Below are positions 42,266 to 50,650 of a DNA stretch of 64,000 nt, in pieces. The translations under genes were made by a program, and so were the position numbers. Under the pieces are notes generated by a model. The model saw only the letters and a program-made list of their open reading frames with translations, was not told the origin of the DNA and did not search any database. The stretch comes from Acinetobacter seifertii (GTDB lineage: Bacteria; Pseudomonadota; Gammaproteobacteria; Pseudomonadales; Moraxellaceae), in the NCBI RefSeq assembly GCF_000368065.1, contig NZ_KB851200.1, positions 923,204 to 987,203 on the forward strand, read 5' to 3'. The number at the start of each line of letters is the position of its first letter. Within the stretch, counting starts at the first letter, position 1.

Positions 42266-42589
42266 ATGTCTTACCAGTTAGTTGAATTAAAAGATGCGAC
42301 TGCAAATATTCTTTGCCCAATTTGTAAGCTTGCAGTTATTGATTGGTCACAAGAGCAATACGTTCAACCTTGTGAACATACATTGTTTATTGCAATGGAT
42401 TTAGGCTTTGAATTTGTGGCTGACCGTTTTGAAGAATCTATGACTCAAAATGTAGATGAGTTACATGAAGATCCAAATATGAATGTTTTTGAAGCGATAA
42501 CCAGCACATCATATAAAAATTTGACTATTTTAAAATCAGATCTTGGTGTTGATGGTTTGTTCCGTTATGTCGGCATAAGTGATTGTTAA
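42266..42589 (+). CDS. Uncharacterised 107-residue protein with Cys/His motifs
   Basis: Not recognised by name. Near the N terminus are CPIC (residues 17-20) and PCEH (about 35-38), a spacing that could bind zinc. The rest is acidic (FEESMTQNVDELHEDPNMNV) and it ends GISDC. No signal peptide or membrane segment. The ribosome site is poor. It is followed by a clear terminator, supporting a real gene. Confidence 0.65.
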   Translation: MSYQLVELKDATANILCPICKLAVIDWSQEQYVQPCEHTLFIAMDLGFEFVADRFEESMTQNVDELHEDPNMNVFEAITSTSYKNLTILKSDLGVDGLFRYVGISDC

Positions 42590-42602
42590 TTTGATGGGTA
42601 TA

Positions 42603-42632
42603 AAAAAGCCAATCTTTCGATTGGCTTTTTTA
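42603..42632. terminator. Bidirectional terminator before grxD
   Basis: AAAAAAGCCAAT, CTTTCG, ATTGGCTTTTTT; shared by the convergent 107-residue gene and grxD. Confidence 0.95.
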
Positions 42633-42635
42633 TTA

Positions 42636-42977
42636 TTAAGCTTCTGGAGCTGCGCTATATTGTTCAACTAATGGTTTTAATTCGCCATTTTGGAACATTT
42701 CAAGCATGATATCGCTACCACCGATAAGTTCGCCATTTACCCATAGCTGTGGGAAAGTAGGCCAGTTTGCAATTTTTGGTAAAGTTGCACGAATATCAGG
42801 GTTTTCTAAGATGTTCACATATGCGAATGGACGACCAATTTGACTGAGCGCCTCTACTGCACGTGCAGAGAAACCACATTGTGGAAACTGTGGAGTGCCT
42901 TTCATGTAAAGTAAAACGGGATGCTTCGCAATTTGATCGCGAATTAACGCTTCAGTATCACGTGCTTGTTCAGTCAT
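42636..42977 (-). CDS. grxD: Monothiol glutaredoxin Grx4 type
   Basis: Carries or senses [2Fe-2S] clusters and partners BolA-like proteins. 113 residues with active site KGTPQFPQCGFSARAVEALS (CGFS monothiol motif), then WPTFPQLWVNGELIGGSDIM with the glutathione-binding TFPQ and GGSD parts. The start at 42977 is preceded by GAGGA eight bases away; the longer reading to 43145 has no support. Divergent from argD. Confidence 0.95.
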   Translation of the reverse strand: MTEQARDTEALIRDQIAKHPVLLYMKGTPQFPQCGFSARAVEALSQIGRPFAYVNILENPDIRATLPKIANWPTFPQLWVNGELIGGSDIMLEMFQNGELKPLVEQYSAAPEA

Positions 42978-43204
42978 ATGTAGATCCTCAACTAATCTTG
43001 CAGCATTATAGGGGGTGTTCACATTGGTTTGCAAACCACCTTGCTGTCTAAAGTTGCATAGAATATTCAATATTTTATTGTATAAACCGAAGTGATAGTA
43101 AAAAGCAGACGAAATTTTAGATAAATGAATGATGAGACTTTCCATCAGCGCAAGTTTTTGTTTATATAAACCCTTCTTAAAACCTCATACAGACAGAGTT
43201 CGTG

Positions 43205-44413
43205 ATGACTGATATTACCCTAGCTCCAGTACAACCTGATCAACCAACACACTTAATGGCTACTTATGGTCGCCAAGCGATCAGTTTTGTCCGAGGCCGA
43301 GGGGCATATCTATACACACAAGATGGTACAGAATATTTAGATGCATTAACGGGTATTGCTGTCTGTGGTTTAGGACATGCTCATCCTGCTATTGCTGAAG
43401 CAATTGCTGAACAAGCAGCAACGCTCGTACATACCAGTAATTTATTTGAAATTCCTTGGCAAACTGCTGCTGCTCAGAAGCTTGCTGAAGTTTCTGGTAT
43501 GGAAGAAATCTTCTTTTCAAATAGTGGTGCCGAGTCAAATGAAGGTGCAATCAAAATTGCTCGTAAATTTGGTACTCAACAAGGTATAAGTCTGCCAAAG
43601 ATTATTGTAGCTGAACAATCATTTCACGGTCGTACTTTGGCGACACTTTCTGCAACTGGTAACAAGAAAGTACAAGATGGTTTTGCTCCTTTAGTAGAAG
43701 GCTTTATTCGAGTGCCATTTGGTGATATCGAAGCGATTCAAGAAGCTGCTCTACAACATCCAGATATTGTTGCTATTTTGATTGAGCCGATCCAAGGTGA
43801 AGGTGGTATTAATACTGCGCCACAGGGATTTAGCTATTTAGAAGAAGTTCGCTACCTTTGTAATCAGCACAACTGGTTGATGATGTTAGATGAAATTCAA
43901 ACTGGTAATGGTCGTACTGGTAAATACTTTGCATATCAACATACCAATATTATTCCAGATGTTTTAACCACTGCTAAGGGATTAGGGAATGGTTTTCCTG
44001 TGGGGGCTGTAATGACCCAAGGTAAAGCTGTAGGGTTATTAGGGCCTGGCAGCCATGGTTCGACTTATGGTGGTACTGTATTGGGTTCTCGTGTGGTTTA
44101 TACGGTAATTGATACGATCCAGAAGGAAAATGCAGTAGAGAATGCAGCAGTAGTTGGTAACTATATTGTTGATCAATTACGTGTTCAATTAGCAGATAAA
44201 GGCGTACAAGTGCGTGGTTTTGGTATGATGATTGGTATTCAATTGCCTAAAGATTGTGCTGAACTCGTTGCGATTGCTCGTGATGAATACAAACTTATTA
44301 TTAATGTAACAGCAGGTTCTGTAGTTCGCTTATTACCTCCAATTAATATGACTCAAGCTCAAGCTGATATTTTGCTAGAACGTTTAGTTGCTTTAATTAC
44401 CAATTATCTTTAA
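43205..44413 (+). CDS. argD: Acetylornithine/ornithine aminotransferase, class III PLP
   Basis: Arginine biosynthesis aminotransferase (N-acetylglutamate semialdehyde to N-acetylornithine), often also used for succinyldiaminopimelate. 402 residues. Typical blocks: SNSGAESNEGAIKIARKFG (PLP phosphate), SFHGRTLATLSATGN, ILIEPIQGEGGINTAPQGF, MLDEIQTGNGRTGKYFAYQ, and the PLP Lys in LTTAKGLGNGFPVGAVM. STYGGTVLGSRV follows. GTG at 43202 directly before ATG 43205 is a less likely start. Transcribed alone to a strong terminator. Confidence 0.93.
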   Translation: MTDITLAPVQPDQPTHLMATYGRQAISFVRGRGAYLYTQDGTEYLDALTGIAVCGLGHAHPAIAEAIAEQAATLVHTSNLFEIPWQTAAAQKLAEVSGMEEIFFSNSGAESNEGAIKIARKFGTQQGISLPKIIVAEQSFHGRTLATLSATGNKKVQDGFAPLVEGFIRVPFGDIEAIQEAALQHPDIVAILIEPIQGEGGINTAPQGFSYLEEVRYLCNQHNWLMMLDEIQTGNGRTGKYFAYQHTNIIPDVLTTAKGLGNGFPVGAVMTQGKAVGLLGPGSHGSTYGGTVLGSRVVYTVIDTIQKENAVENAAVVGNYIVDQLRVQLADKGVQVRGFGMMIGIQLPKDCAELVAIARDEYKLIINVTAGSVVRLLPPINMTQAQADILLERLVALITNYL

Positions 44414-44426
44414 GTTTTAAAAGAAA

Positions 44427-44455
44427 TAAAAATGGGCGATTAACGCCCATTTTTA
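44427..44455. terminator. Terminator between argD and the CBS-domain gene
   Basis: AAAAATGGGCG, ATTAA loop, CGCCCATTTTTA; symmetrical, serving both convergent genes. Confidence 0.93.
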
Positions 44456-44465
44456 TTTTGTACGT

Positions 44466-44897
44466 TTAGCCAGAAATATATTGCTTTAATTGTTCAATTA
44501 AAACTTTTTGGTCTTCCATTGCTGCTTTAACTAAGTCACCGATTGAAATAAAACCAACTAGTTTTCCATTTTCTAATACAGGTAAGTGACGTAAATGACG
44601 ATCGGTCATGAGCTGTAAACATTCTTCAACTGTATTGTTTAGGCCTACAGTGATTACTTTTGCTGTCATAATTTCAGCAACTGTTGTGCTATAAGACGAG
44701 CGTTCCATTAGAGTTACTTTTCGAGTGTAATCACGCTCAGATAGTATTCCAACTACTGTTTCACCCTCTGCTACGACTAAAGCTCCAATTCCTTTTTCAG
44801 CCATAATCGTGATTGCTTCAAGGACAGTTGCTTCGGGTGAGATTGTGAAAATAGCTTGTTGTGATTTGTTCTTAATTACTTGTGCAACGATAGTCAT
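44466..44897 (-). CDS. Two-CBS-domain protein
   Basis: 143 residues forming a single Bateman module: CBS1 about 10-65 (SPEATVLEAITIMAEKGIGA, then LSERDYTRKVTLMERSSYST) and CBS2 about 75-135 (NNTVEECLQLMTDRHLRHLP, VGFISIGDLVKAAMEDQ). Such stand-alone modules bind adenosine nucleotides and regulate partner enzymes; the partner is not evident here. Single gene. Confidence 0.9.
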   Translation of the reverse strand: MTIVAQVIKNKSQQAIFTISPEATVLEAITIMAEKGIGALVVAEGETVVGILSERDYTRKVTLMERSSYSTTVAEIMTAKVITVGLNNTVEECLQLMTDRHLRHLPVLENGKLVGFISIGDLVKAAMEDQKVLIEQLKQYISG

Positions 44898-45033
44898 TTC
44901 TTCTGTCCTGTTGTTTTATCATTTTGATTTAAATTAGCCTGATTTTAGAAAATTGCAAAGACTCCATAGTCACTCAAATACAAGTTTTATGCTCAAGCGT
45001 TCAAAAAGTACTCTATATTTGGTTGCTTAAAAA

Positions 45034-45408
45034 TTAAGCTACCTGCCATTTAGGATGATTAAAAAAGAAATGATGCATTTGCTGAGTAGAAAGCTTTAAC
45101 TTGCGGTGAGATGAATTAAATAAAGCAGGGGTAACTTTTAACCGTGTTAAGGTTGGTAGTAGAGATTCATGGAAGTCTTTTGGAGTGATTTTTCTAGGTT
45201 TGTAATTAGGCCAGTGAGTTTTAGCATATCGATGCGCCTGAACTCCATTTAACCAAAACGGGAAAATGAAATCTTCCTGATCCGATTTAATGGCCCATCC
45301 TTCATCAAATAGTCCCCAAAGAACCCCGCAGTACATCATGGTTCTTAAAATATAAATCTTGATCATCAAGTCTTTAGAAACTGGTTGTAGATTACTTAAA
45401 TTATTCAT
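45034..45408 (-). CDS. DUF2750-like protein
   Basis: 124 residues, soluble. The segment VLWGLFDEGWAIKSDQEDFI, followed by FPFWLNGVQAHRYAKTHWPNYKPRKITPKDFHESLLPTLTR split over the next 40 residues, resembles DUF2750 proteins, which share W-G-L-x-D-E-G-W-A and a P-x-W-P-like block. Function unknown. The basic tail (SSHRKLKLSTQQMHHFFFN) is an addition. It stands alone next to the repeat array. Confidence 0.65.
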   Translation of the reverse strand: MNNLSNLQPVSKDLMIKIYILRTMMYCGVLWGLFDEGWAIKSDQEDFIFPFWLNGVQAHRYAKTHWPNYKPRKITPKDFHESLLPTLTRLKVTPALFNSSHRKLKLSTQQMHHFFFNHPKWQVA

Positions 45409-45599
45409 TTTTCAATTTAAAGGTTTTAACTTATCTAGCTTATTATAAGAGAATCACATGACATTTCAGTTTAAACAGGTGTCAAAACGTAAACAAATAT
45501 TGATGACTAGAAATATCAACGATAAATACCAAATAAAAATATTGTTTTCCTAGTTATTGAAGAAGCTTATTAGGCTTATGATCCATTTAGTTTTTACGG
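45409..45599. other. Intergenic DNA before the repeat array
   Basis: No gene supported. A 31-codon frame opens at ATG 45578 and runs into repeat unit 1, but has no ribosome site. Confidence 0.4.
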
Positions 45600-45900
45600 G
45601 TATAAAAACGCCACCTGAGCAAGATAAAGCGACTGAAGCTTTGGCGAAGCGCAAGAAAAAGAACAGATGAATTTCTCTATATCAAATTTTTCACAGGCAA
45701 AAAAACGCCATCAGAGCCACGACTAAAGTGGTGAAGTAAGGCTTCTAAAAAATTGATAACTTTGGTTTTTTATAGACGTAAAAAAACGCCACCTGAGCAA
45801 GATAAAGCGACTAAAGCTTTGGCGAAGCGCAAGAAAAACAACAGCTAAATTTGTCTATATCGAATTTTTACAGGTATAAAAAAACGCCACCTAAGTGACG
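45600..45900. repeat. Degenerate tandem repeat array, four units
   Basis: Units begin with A-rich DNA and CGCCA at 45609, 45706, 45787 and 45885 (steps 97, 81, 98). Units 1 and 3 are nearly identical over about 90 bases (CGCCACCTGAGCAAGATAAA, then AGCTTTGGCGAAGCGCAAG, then TCTATATC and ACAGG). Unit 2 keeps only the start and carries its own CCAC/GTGG hairpin. Unit 4 is cut to the terminator-like CGCCAC...GTGACG next to the minus-strand gene. Not seen elsewhere in the window. Confidence 0.85.
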
Positions 45901-45905
45901 TTTCT
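45880..45905 (-). terminator. Terminator of the Sel1-like gene (repeat unit 4)
   Basis: AAACGTCAC / GTGGCGTTT imperfect stem; on the minus strand it ends in GGCGTTTTTTT. It is also the last unit of the repeat array. Confidence 0.75.
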
Positions 45906-46139
45906 TTATGCTTGCATGGTGGCCAGTTTCTGCCAATATTGTGCTTTCAGGGAGTCACGTTCAACACGGAAACCTTGATAGTATAATTCTGCTAAGAATA
46001 GTGCAGCTTTACCGTGACCAGCACGAGCAACTTCTTCTAACTGTGCAACTGCATCTTGGAAATTCATTTGAGAGTGAATTGTGTTAACCGCAGTTGCGTA
46101 TACATGTTCTAAATCATGATGAGAGATACGTTGAATCAT
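45906..46139 (-). CDS. Small Sel1-like repeat protein
   Basis: 77 residues. The region QLEEVARAGHGKAALFLAEL followed by YYQGFRVERDSLKAQYWQKL is a single Sel1-type (TPR-like) repeat with the A-G-H/A-A-x-x-L and G-x-x-V-x-x-D pattern. One repeat alone cannot make a solenoid, so it may form a dimer or cap a partner. AGGAG precedes the ATG at good spacing. Function unknown. Confidence 0.8.
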   Translation of the reverse strand: MIQRISHHDLEHVYATAVNTIHSQMNFQDAVAQLEEVARAGHGKAALFLAELYYQGFRVERDSLKAQYWQKLATMQA

Positions 46140-46354
46140 ATAAAACTCCTTATTGTAATTATGATTACTTTTTCTAAAGGTCGCTGCCTTTAATCTAATT
46201 TAACTTAGAATTGTTAAACTAATATTACAGATTAATTGATTTGTCAACTATTGATCAGCTTTCTTTATTTCACTATTAGGATACATGATTAAACATTATT
46301 CGCAAATAATTTTGAGTAAAATCAATATGAGAATAAAAGACAAGGAGAATAACT

Positions 46355-46714
46355 ATGACAAATACAATCGATGGCTTTGTTTTTGATACTCCTCCTAAAG
46401 AGGACCAAATAATAGAGCTTGCTCATTATCATCGTAAATTATTAGACGAAGCAATTTTTCATCAAGAAATACATTTAGGTGATTATTGTTTGGCACAAAG
46501 GAAACGCGTTTTTGATTACGCTAGCCAATTAGATCCTAGTCAAAAAGCTCAGTTCTATAATATATATGATGGTGAGCTCAGAAAAATTGCAGATGAAGAT
46601 GAATTGCACCCGGCAGATGCAGAAGAAGGTTTGAGCATTTTTGCTATGTTCCTTGTTTTAGTGATTATTGCTGCAATTTTATACTTCTCTGTAATTCGAT
46701 CTCTAATCAGCTAA
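46355..46714 (+). CDS. Uncharacterised tail-anchored-type membrane protein
   Basis: 119 residues: a soluble, mixed-charge N-terminal part of about 90 residues (HYHRKLLDEAIFHQEIHLGD, then DPSQKAQFYNIYDGELRKIA) and one C-terminal hydrophobic span (SIFAMFLVLVIIAAILYFSV). The N terminus would face the cytosol. AAGGAG ahead of the ATG is a strong ribosome site. Family not recognised. A hairpin at 46722-46762 follows. Confidence 0.65.
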   Translation: MTNTIDGFVFDTPPKEDQIIELAHYHRKLLDEAIFHQEIHLGDYCLAQRKRVFDYASQLDPSQKAQFYNIYDGELRKIADEDELHPADAEEGLSIFAMFLVLVIIAAILYFSVIRSLIS

Positions 46715-46814
46715 AGTTTGCGATCCAGTAGGGATAAAGAATATTAGCCTTACTGGATTTTGATCTTGTGCTGAAGTGCATTGAACCCTACACTACATAA
46801 ATTAGAGGTAGGTC

Positions 46815-47141
46815 ATGCTCACATTCAAACAAAATTTTCTTAAATTAAAGTCTGAGTTAAAGGCAGAGCAATGTTTTAATCTAGTTGTGATTATTATTAT
46901 TGCCTGTATTTTTGTACTTTCTTATTTAGCATTACTTCGTCCTGTCAATTCAGAGCAATACCAAAGAATTGTACAACTTTCTCGGCAGGCGACTTATCCT
47001 AGAACTCAGGATATGGCTGAGTTGATTATGACTCAATCTGAGATTCATCGAGCAGAGTATTTGAAATTAATGCATGCTTATCAATTTGAACACAATCATA
47101 TCAAAGAATATCCAGCATTAGCGCAAGAAGATACTCAATAA
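46815..47141 (+). CDS. Uncharacterised single-span membrane protein
   Basis: 108 residues with a basic start (MLTFKQNFLKLKSELKAEQC), one membrane span (about 22-42, VVIIIIACIFVLSYLALL) and a periplasmic-type helical tail (YQRIVQLSRQATYPRTQDMA, then HRAEYLKLMHAYQFEHNHIK). GAGG precedes the ATG. It lies 107 bases upstream of ftsY on the same strand. No family assigned. Confidence 0.6.
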   Translation: MLTFKQNFLKLKSELKAEQCFNLVVIIIIACIFVLSYLALLRPVNSEQYQRIVQLSRQATYPRTQDMAELIMTQSEIHRAEYLKLMHAYQFEHNHIKEYPALAQEDTQ

Positions 47142-47248
47142 GTATTGTCTTTATTTCAACAAGGTTTTGCTCGCTATTGGAGCAGGCAAAAACTTGAATT
47201 TATGCTAAACTTTCCGTTTTTTAACACGCTGCTTTTCAAGGAATCGGC

Positions 47249-48355
47249 ATGCAACAACAATCGAATATGCAAAATAAATTCTTGATAGATGCTGAGATCG
47301 GGGATGACGATGTCACATTGCCTAATTTACCTGCTATCGATGTTCCTATCGTTGAATCACCTGTTAAGCAAGAAGTAAAAGTTGAAGAAGCTATTGAAAC
47401 TGCACCTTCTTTAGAGTCAGAAAAGCCAAAATCTGGTTTCTTTGGGCGAATGAAAGATGGTTTGACTAAAACCCGTCGTAATTTCACTGATGGTATGGTC
47501 AACATCTTAATTGGTGGTAAAGAAATTGATGATGAGTTGCTTGAAGAAGTAGAAGAGCAGTTATTGGTTGCTGATATTGGTGTTGAAGCAACCAAAACAA
47601 TTATTACCAACTTGACTGAACGTACCGCTCGTGGCGATTTGATTTATTCACATTCGCTTTATAAAGCTTTACAAGAAGAGTTGGTTGCTTTACTTGCTCC
47701 ACGTGTGAAGCCTTTACATATTGACCCAAATAAATCGCCATATGTGATTTTAATGGTGGGTGTGAATGGTGTAGGTAAAACAACGACAATTGGTAAACTT
47801 GCTAAGCGTTTACAAGGCGAAGGTAAAAAAGTAATGCTAGCTGCAGGTGATACATTCCGAGCAGCTGCTACTGAACAATTGCAAATTTGGGGTGAGCGTA
47901 ACGATATTTCTGTTGTTGCTCAAGGCCACGGTGCAGACAGTGCTTCGGTTATTTTTGATGCTTTTGAAAGTGCGCGCGCTAAAGGTATTGATGTATTGAT
48001 TGCAGATACCGCGGGTCGTTTACATAACAAAAGCAACTTGATGGAAGAGCTTAAGAAAGTTAAGCGTGTGATGCAAAAAATTGATGCAACAGCACCGCAT
48101 GAAATTATGTTGGTGGTCGATGCAGGTACTGGGCAAAATGCAATTAACCAAGTACAAGAATTTGACCAAGCTGTAGGTCTAACAGGTATTACTATTACTA
48201 AGTTAGATGGTACAGCGAAAGGTGGCGTACTCTTTAATATTGCCAGTCGTACTCATGTACCGATCCGTTTCATTGGGGTAGGTGAAAAAATTGATGATTT
48301 GAGACCGTTCTCGGCGAAATCATTTGTAGCAGCATTGTTTGAGACTGATAAATAA
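47249..48355 (+). CDS. ftsY: Signal recognition particle receptor FtsY
   Basis: GTPase that docks SRP-ribosome complexes at the inner membrane. 368 residues. The acidic A domain is about residues 1-65, shorter than in E. coli. The NG domain follows with SGFFGRMKDGLTKTRRNFTD, G1 MVGVNGVGKTTTIGKLA (P-loop), AAGDTFRAAATEQLQIWG, G3 IADTAGRLHNKSNLMEEL, G4 TKLDGTAKGG and G5 IGVGEKIDDLRPF. Its RNA partner gene ffs is at 13225. A terminator follows. Confidence 0.96.
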   Translation: MQQQSNMQNKFLIDAEIGDDDVTLPNLPAIDVPIVESPVKQEVKVEEAIETAPSLESEKPKSGFFGRMKDGLTKTRRNFTDGMVNILIGGKEIDDELLEEVEEQLLVADIGVEATKTIITNLTERTARGDLIYSHSLYKALQEELVALLAPRVKPLHIDPNKSPYVILMVGVNGVGKTTTIGKLAKRLQGEGKKVMLAAGDTFRAAATEQLQIWGERNDISVVAQGHGADSASVIFDAFESARAKGIDVLIADTAGRLHNKSNLMEELKKVKRVMQKIDATAPHEIMLVVDAGTGQNAINQVQEFDQAVGLTGITITKLDGTAKGGVLFNIASRTHVPIRFIGVGEKIDDLRPFSAKSFVAALFETDK

Positions 48356-48371
48356 TTGCCTATAGATTTTT

Positions 48372-48401
48372 AAAAAGCCTTACTTCATCGTGAGGCTTTT
48401 T
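48372..48401 (+). terminator. ftsY terminator
   Basis: AAAAAGCCTTAC, TTCATC, GTGAGGCTTTTTTT hairpin 16 bases after the stop. Confidence 0.92.
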
Positions 48402-48544
48402 TTATATAAATATCTTTTTTTATTGTTGCGAAAATAAAACGAACTGTCATATTTTTAATGCTGATTATAAGAAGTGAGTTTCATAGACTATATTCATTCC
48501 CAAACAACGGCCAATGGTCAATCAAATACGTAGGAAATAACAAA

Positions 48545-49141
48545 ATGTCTACTTTCTTAGATAAAATTAAAAACCGTCGTACTATTTATGCAATTGGTAA
48601 AAATGTTGCATTAGATCGCACTAAAATTGAAGAAACAATTCGTGAAGCGGTTAAACATAGTCCATCATCATTCAACTCACAATCTTCACGTGTAGTGACA
48701 CTTTATGGTGAATCACATGCTAAATTCTGGAATTTAGTTCGTGAAGCATTACGTAAAATTGTTCCTGCAGATTCTTTTGCTGGTACAAATGCTAAGATTG
48801 ATAGCTTTGTGGCAGGTGTTGGTACTGTACTGTTTTATGAAGATCAAGCTGTTATTAAAAGCTTACAAGAGCAATTTGAATTATATGCAGACAACTTCCC
48901 AGTTTGGTCTGAACATTCAACTGCAATTGCTCAGTTCGCAACTTGGACAGCACTTTCAGAGCTAGGCTTAGGTGCTTCTTTGCAGCACTATAATCCAATT
49001 GTTGACGCAGATGCTGCTGCTGCATTTGATGTACCTGCAAATTGGAAATTACGTGCTCAGCTAGTATTTGGTTCTGTTGAAGCACCTGCTGGTGAGAAAG
49101 CGTTTATTAGCGATGAAGATCGTTTTAAAACATTCAACTAA
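48545..49141 (+). CDS. Nitroreductase-family protein (Frm2/Hbn1-like)
   Basis: FMN-dependent NAD(P)H oxidoreductase of 198 residues. MSTFLDKIKNRRTIYAIGKN has the flavin-binding RR/T block; VKHSPSSFNSQSSRVVTLYG binds FMN phosphate and LGLGASLQHYNPIVD closes the site. The IYAIGK and ASLQHYNP wording is that of the branch with yeast Frm2/Hbn1, linked to oxidative or lipid stress. AGGAAA precedes ATG 48545; the longer frame from 48458 is not supported. Physiological substrate unknown. Confidence 0.85.
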   Translation: MSTFLDKIKNRRTIYAIGKNVALDRTKIEETIREAVKHSPSSFNSQSSRVVTLYGESHAKFWNLVREALRKIVPADSFAGTNAKIDSFVAGVGTVLFYEDQAVIKSLQEQFELYADNFPVWSEHSTAIAQFATWTALSELGLGASLQHYNPIVDADAAAAFDVPANWKLRAQLVFGSVEAPAGEKAFISDEDRFKTFN

Positions 49142-49152
49142 GTTTAGTTGAT

Positions 49153-49184
49153 GAAAAGAGTACCTTGTAGGTGCTCTTTTTTTT
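49153..49184 (+). terminator. Terminator after the nitroreductase gene
   Basis: AAAAGAGTACC, TTGTA, GGTGCTCTTTTTTTT; one bulge-free G-T closing pair. Clear T-run on the plus strand. Confidence 0.9.
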
Positions 49185-49364
49185 ATGCTTGAAAAATGGG
49201 TTGTAACTTTGTTTTAAAATAGATAATGACTAAAATTCAATAATATATTTTAAAAAAATTAAGGCTAAGTTTGTATAAATAAAGCTTGTCATAAAATGGT
49301 CATAATCATGTTGCATATTGCTCATGTTTTTACAAACTATTAAATATTATAGAGACGTGAACAG

Positions 49365-50036
49365 ATGACTTTAAGATTAAGTGTTGCTGCGATTGGTTTA
49401 TTACTCAGCGGTTCAGTATTTTCAGCAGTTACAATTAAAGCACCAGAGGAAATTGTAATCCTCGCGGTGAATGGTCAAGAAGTCAATTCTGGATTATTTC
49501 GTTCTTCTAAAAATAGTTACAAAGTCGATGCCGGCGAAACAAACTTAAGTGTACGTTATCAAGAATATTTTGAACATTTGAATGGTGAGCACGATATTGT
49601 TAAGTCGGGCGTGGTTACTATTCAAACACCAACATTAAAAGACGGCCAAACTTATAAGCTGGCGATGGTTGATGTGCCAAAAAAATATGAGCAAGCAAAG
49701 AAATATGCTGAGCAACCAACAGTGGCTTTATATAATTCAAATAATGAACTAGTTGTTCAGCAAACTGGTGCAAACAACGAAGCAAAACCTTGGTTTGCAA
49801 CTGGCTTGTTGGGTAAGGTCGCTGACTTTACAACAAAACCTTCTAAACCTCAGCCTCAAGCTGTTTATGCTGCTGCCAAGCCATCTACTTCTCAAGTTAC
49901 TACATCTGTTGCTGCAACGGTTCCTTCGACAGGTGCTGCGCAAAGCAATGATCAACGGTTGGTTGAAGTGTGGCAGAAATCTTCTAAAGCTGAGCGTCAA
50001 AAATTTATGGCTTGGTTGGCAGAACAATCAAATTAA
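49365..50036 (+). CDS. DUF2057-family periplasmic protein
   Basis: 223 residues with a signal peptide (LSVAAIGLLLSGSVFSA). The mature part, ITIKAPEEIVILAVNGQEVN through SGLFRSSKNSYKVDAGETNL and VRYQEYF, is typical of DUF2057 (YccT/CsgI-like). An Ala/Pro/Ser/Thr-rich linker (about 150-195) leads to a short helical tail ending ERQKFMAWLAEQSN. E. coli YccT is reported to affect curli; no such role can be inferred here. Terminator follows. Confidence 0.78.
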   Translation: MTLRLSVAAIGLLLSGSVFSAVTIKAPEEIVILAVNGQEVNSGLFRSSKNSYKVDAGETNLSVRYQEYFEHLNGEHDIVKSGVVTIQTPTLKDGQTYKLAMVDVPKKYEQAKKYAEQPTVALYNSNNELVVQQTGANNEAKPWFATGLLGKVADFTTKPSKPQPQAVYAAAKPSTSQVTTSVAATVPSTGAAQSNDQRLVEVWQKSSKAERQKFMAWLAEQSN

Positions 50037-50050
50037 ATTATTGCTATTCA

Positions 50051-50080
50051 AAATAAAGCCGATTTAATATCGGCTTTATT
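50051..50080 (+). terminator. Terminator after the DUF2057 gene
   Basis: AAAGCCGAT, TTAAT, ATCGGCTTTATTTTT hairpin. Confidence 0.88.
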
Positions 50081-50112
50081 TTTATAATATTTTAAATAGC
50101 CTAAGCATATTT

Positions 50113-50637
50113 ATGATGAACTTAAATTTCCGTCTAGCAGAATTGAGTGACATAACATCATTGGTCGATTTAATTAATCAATCGTATAGAGAGCAACAAG
50201 GTAGAAGCTGGACAACTGAAATTGAATTTTTAAAAGGGCAACGTATTAGCCAAGAGCAACTACAACAGCAATTAGAGTTGTCTAATTCATTACTAATAGT
50301 TGCAGAAATAGATTCTTCTAAAATTGTTGCGTGTATCGGATTAAATTTTCAGGATAATAATGTTGAGATTGGAACGTTCTGTACCGATCCTAATCTACAG
50401 AACATGAAAGTTGGCCGCTGTGTTTTGGAATATGCTGAACAGCTTGCTTTACAAAAAGTCCCTGAATTAGATAGTGCGATCATGTATGTATTAGATGTTC
50501 GTTCAGAACTGATTGCTTATTATGAAAGACGCGGATATACAAAAACAGGCCATGTAGAACCATATCCATATGAAGCAGATGTTGGAGTTCCTCTTGTGCC
50601 TATACAACTGATTGAAATGAAAAAGGACCTCAAATGA
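50113..50637 (+). CDS. GNAT acetyltransferase
   Basis: 174 residues. N-terminal NFRLAELSDITSLVDLINQS and acetyl-CoA region GTFCTDPNLQNMKVGRCVLE (the usual Q/R-x-x-G-x-G/A is weakened to N-M-K-V-G-R), followed by LDVRSELIAYYERRGYTKTG. Substrate unknown. Two adjacent Met codons are possible starts. The stop codon is inside the terminator stem, whose first arm encodes the last residues KKDLK. Confidence 0.8.
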   Translation: MMNLNFRLAELSDITSLVDLINQSYREQQGRSWTTEIEFLKGQRISQEQLQQQLELSNSLLIVAEIDSSKIVACIGLNFQDNNVEIGTFCTDPNLQNMKVGRCVLEYAEQLALQKVPELDSAIMYVLDVRSELIAYYERRGYTKTGHVEPYPYEADVGVPLVPIQLIEMKKDLK

Positions 50638-50650
50638 GGTCCTTTTTTTA
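50619..50650. terminator. Terminator overlapping the GNAT stop and the ybgE end
   Basis: AAAAAGGACCTCA, AA, TGAGGTCCTTTTTTT. The left arm is coding for the acetyltransferase C terminus and the right T-run reaches the ybgE stop region at 50648. Shared by both convergent units. Confidence 0.93.

Noticed and set aside
42085..42285. 66-codon ORF ahead of the Cys/His protein gene
   Set aside because: Overlaps the start of the better-supported gene, has skewed composition and no ribosome site.
45578..45673. 31-codon ORF ending in repeat unit 1
   Set aside because: No ribosome site; the frame is mainly a reading of the repeat itself.
45600..45900. Repeat array as a CRISPR locus
   Set aside because: Units are about 97 bases, degenerate and lack short conserved repeats with unique spacers; no cas gene is near.
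46722..46762. Hairpin ATCCAGTA/TACTGGAT as a terminator
   Set aside because: The loop is about 24 bases and the tail is only TTTTG, so it is too weak to list as a terminator.
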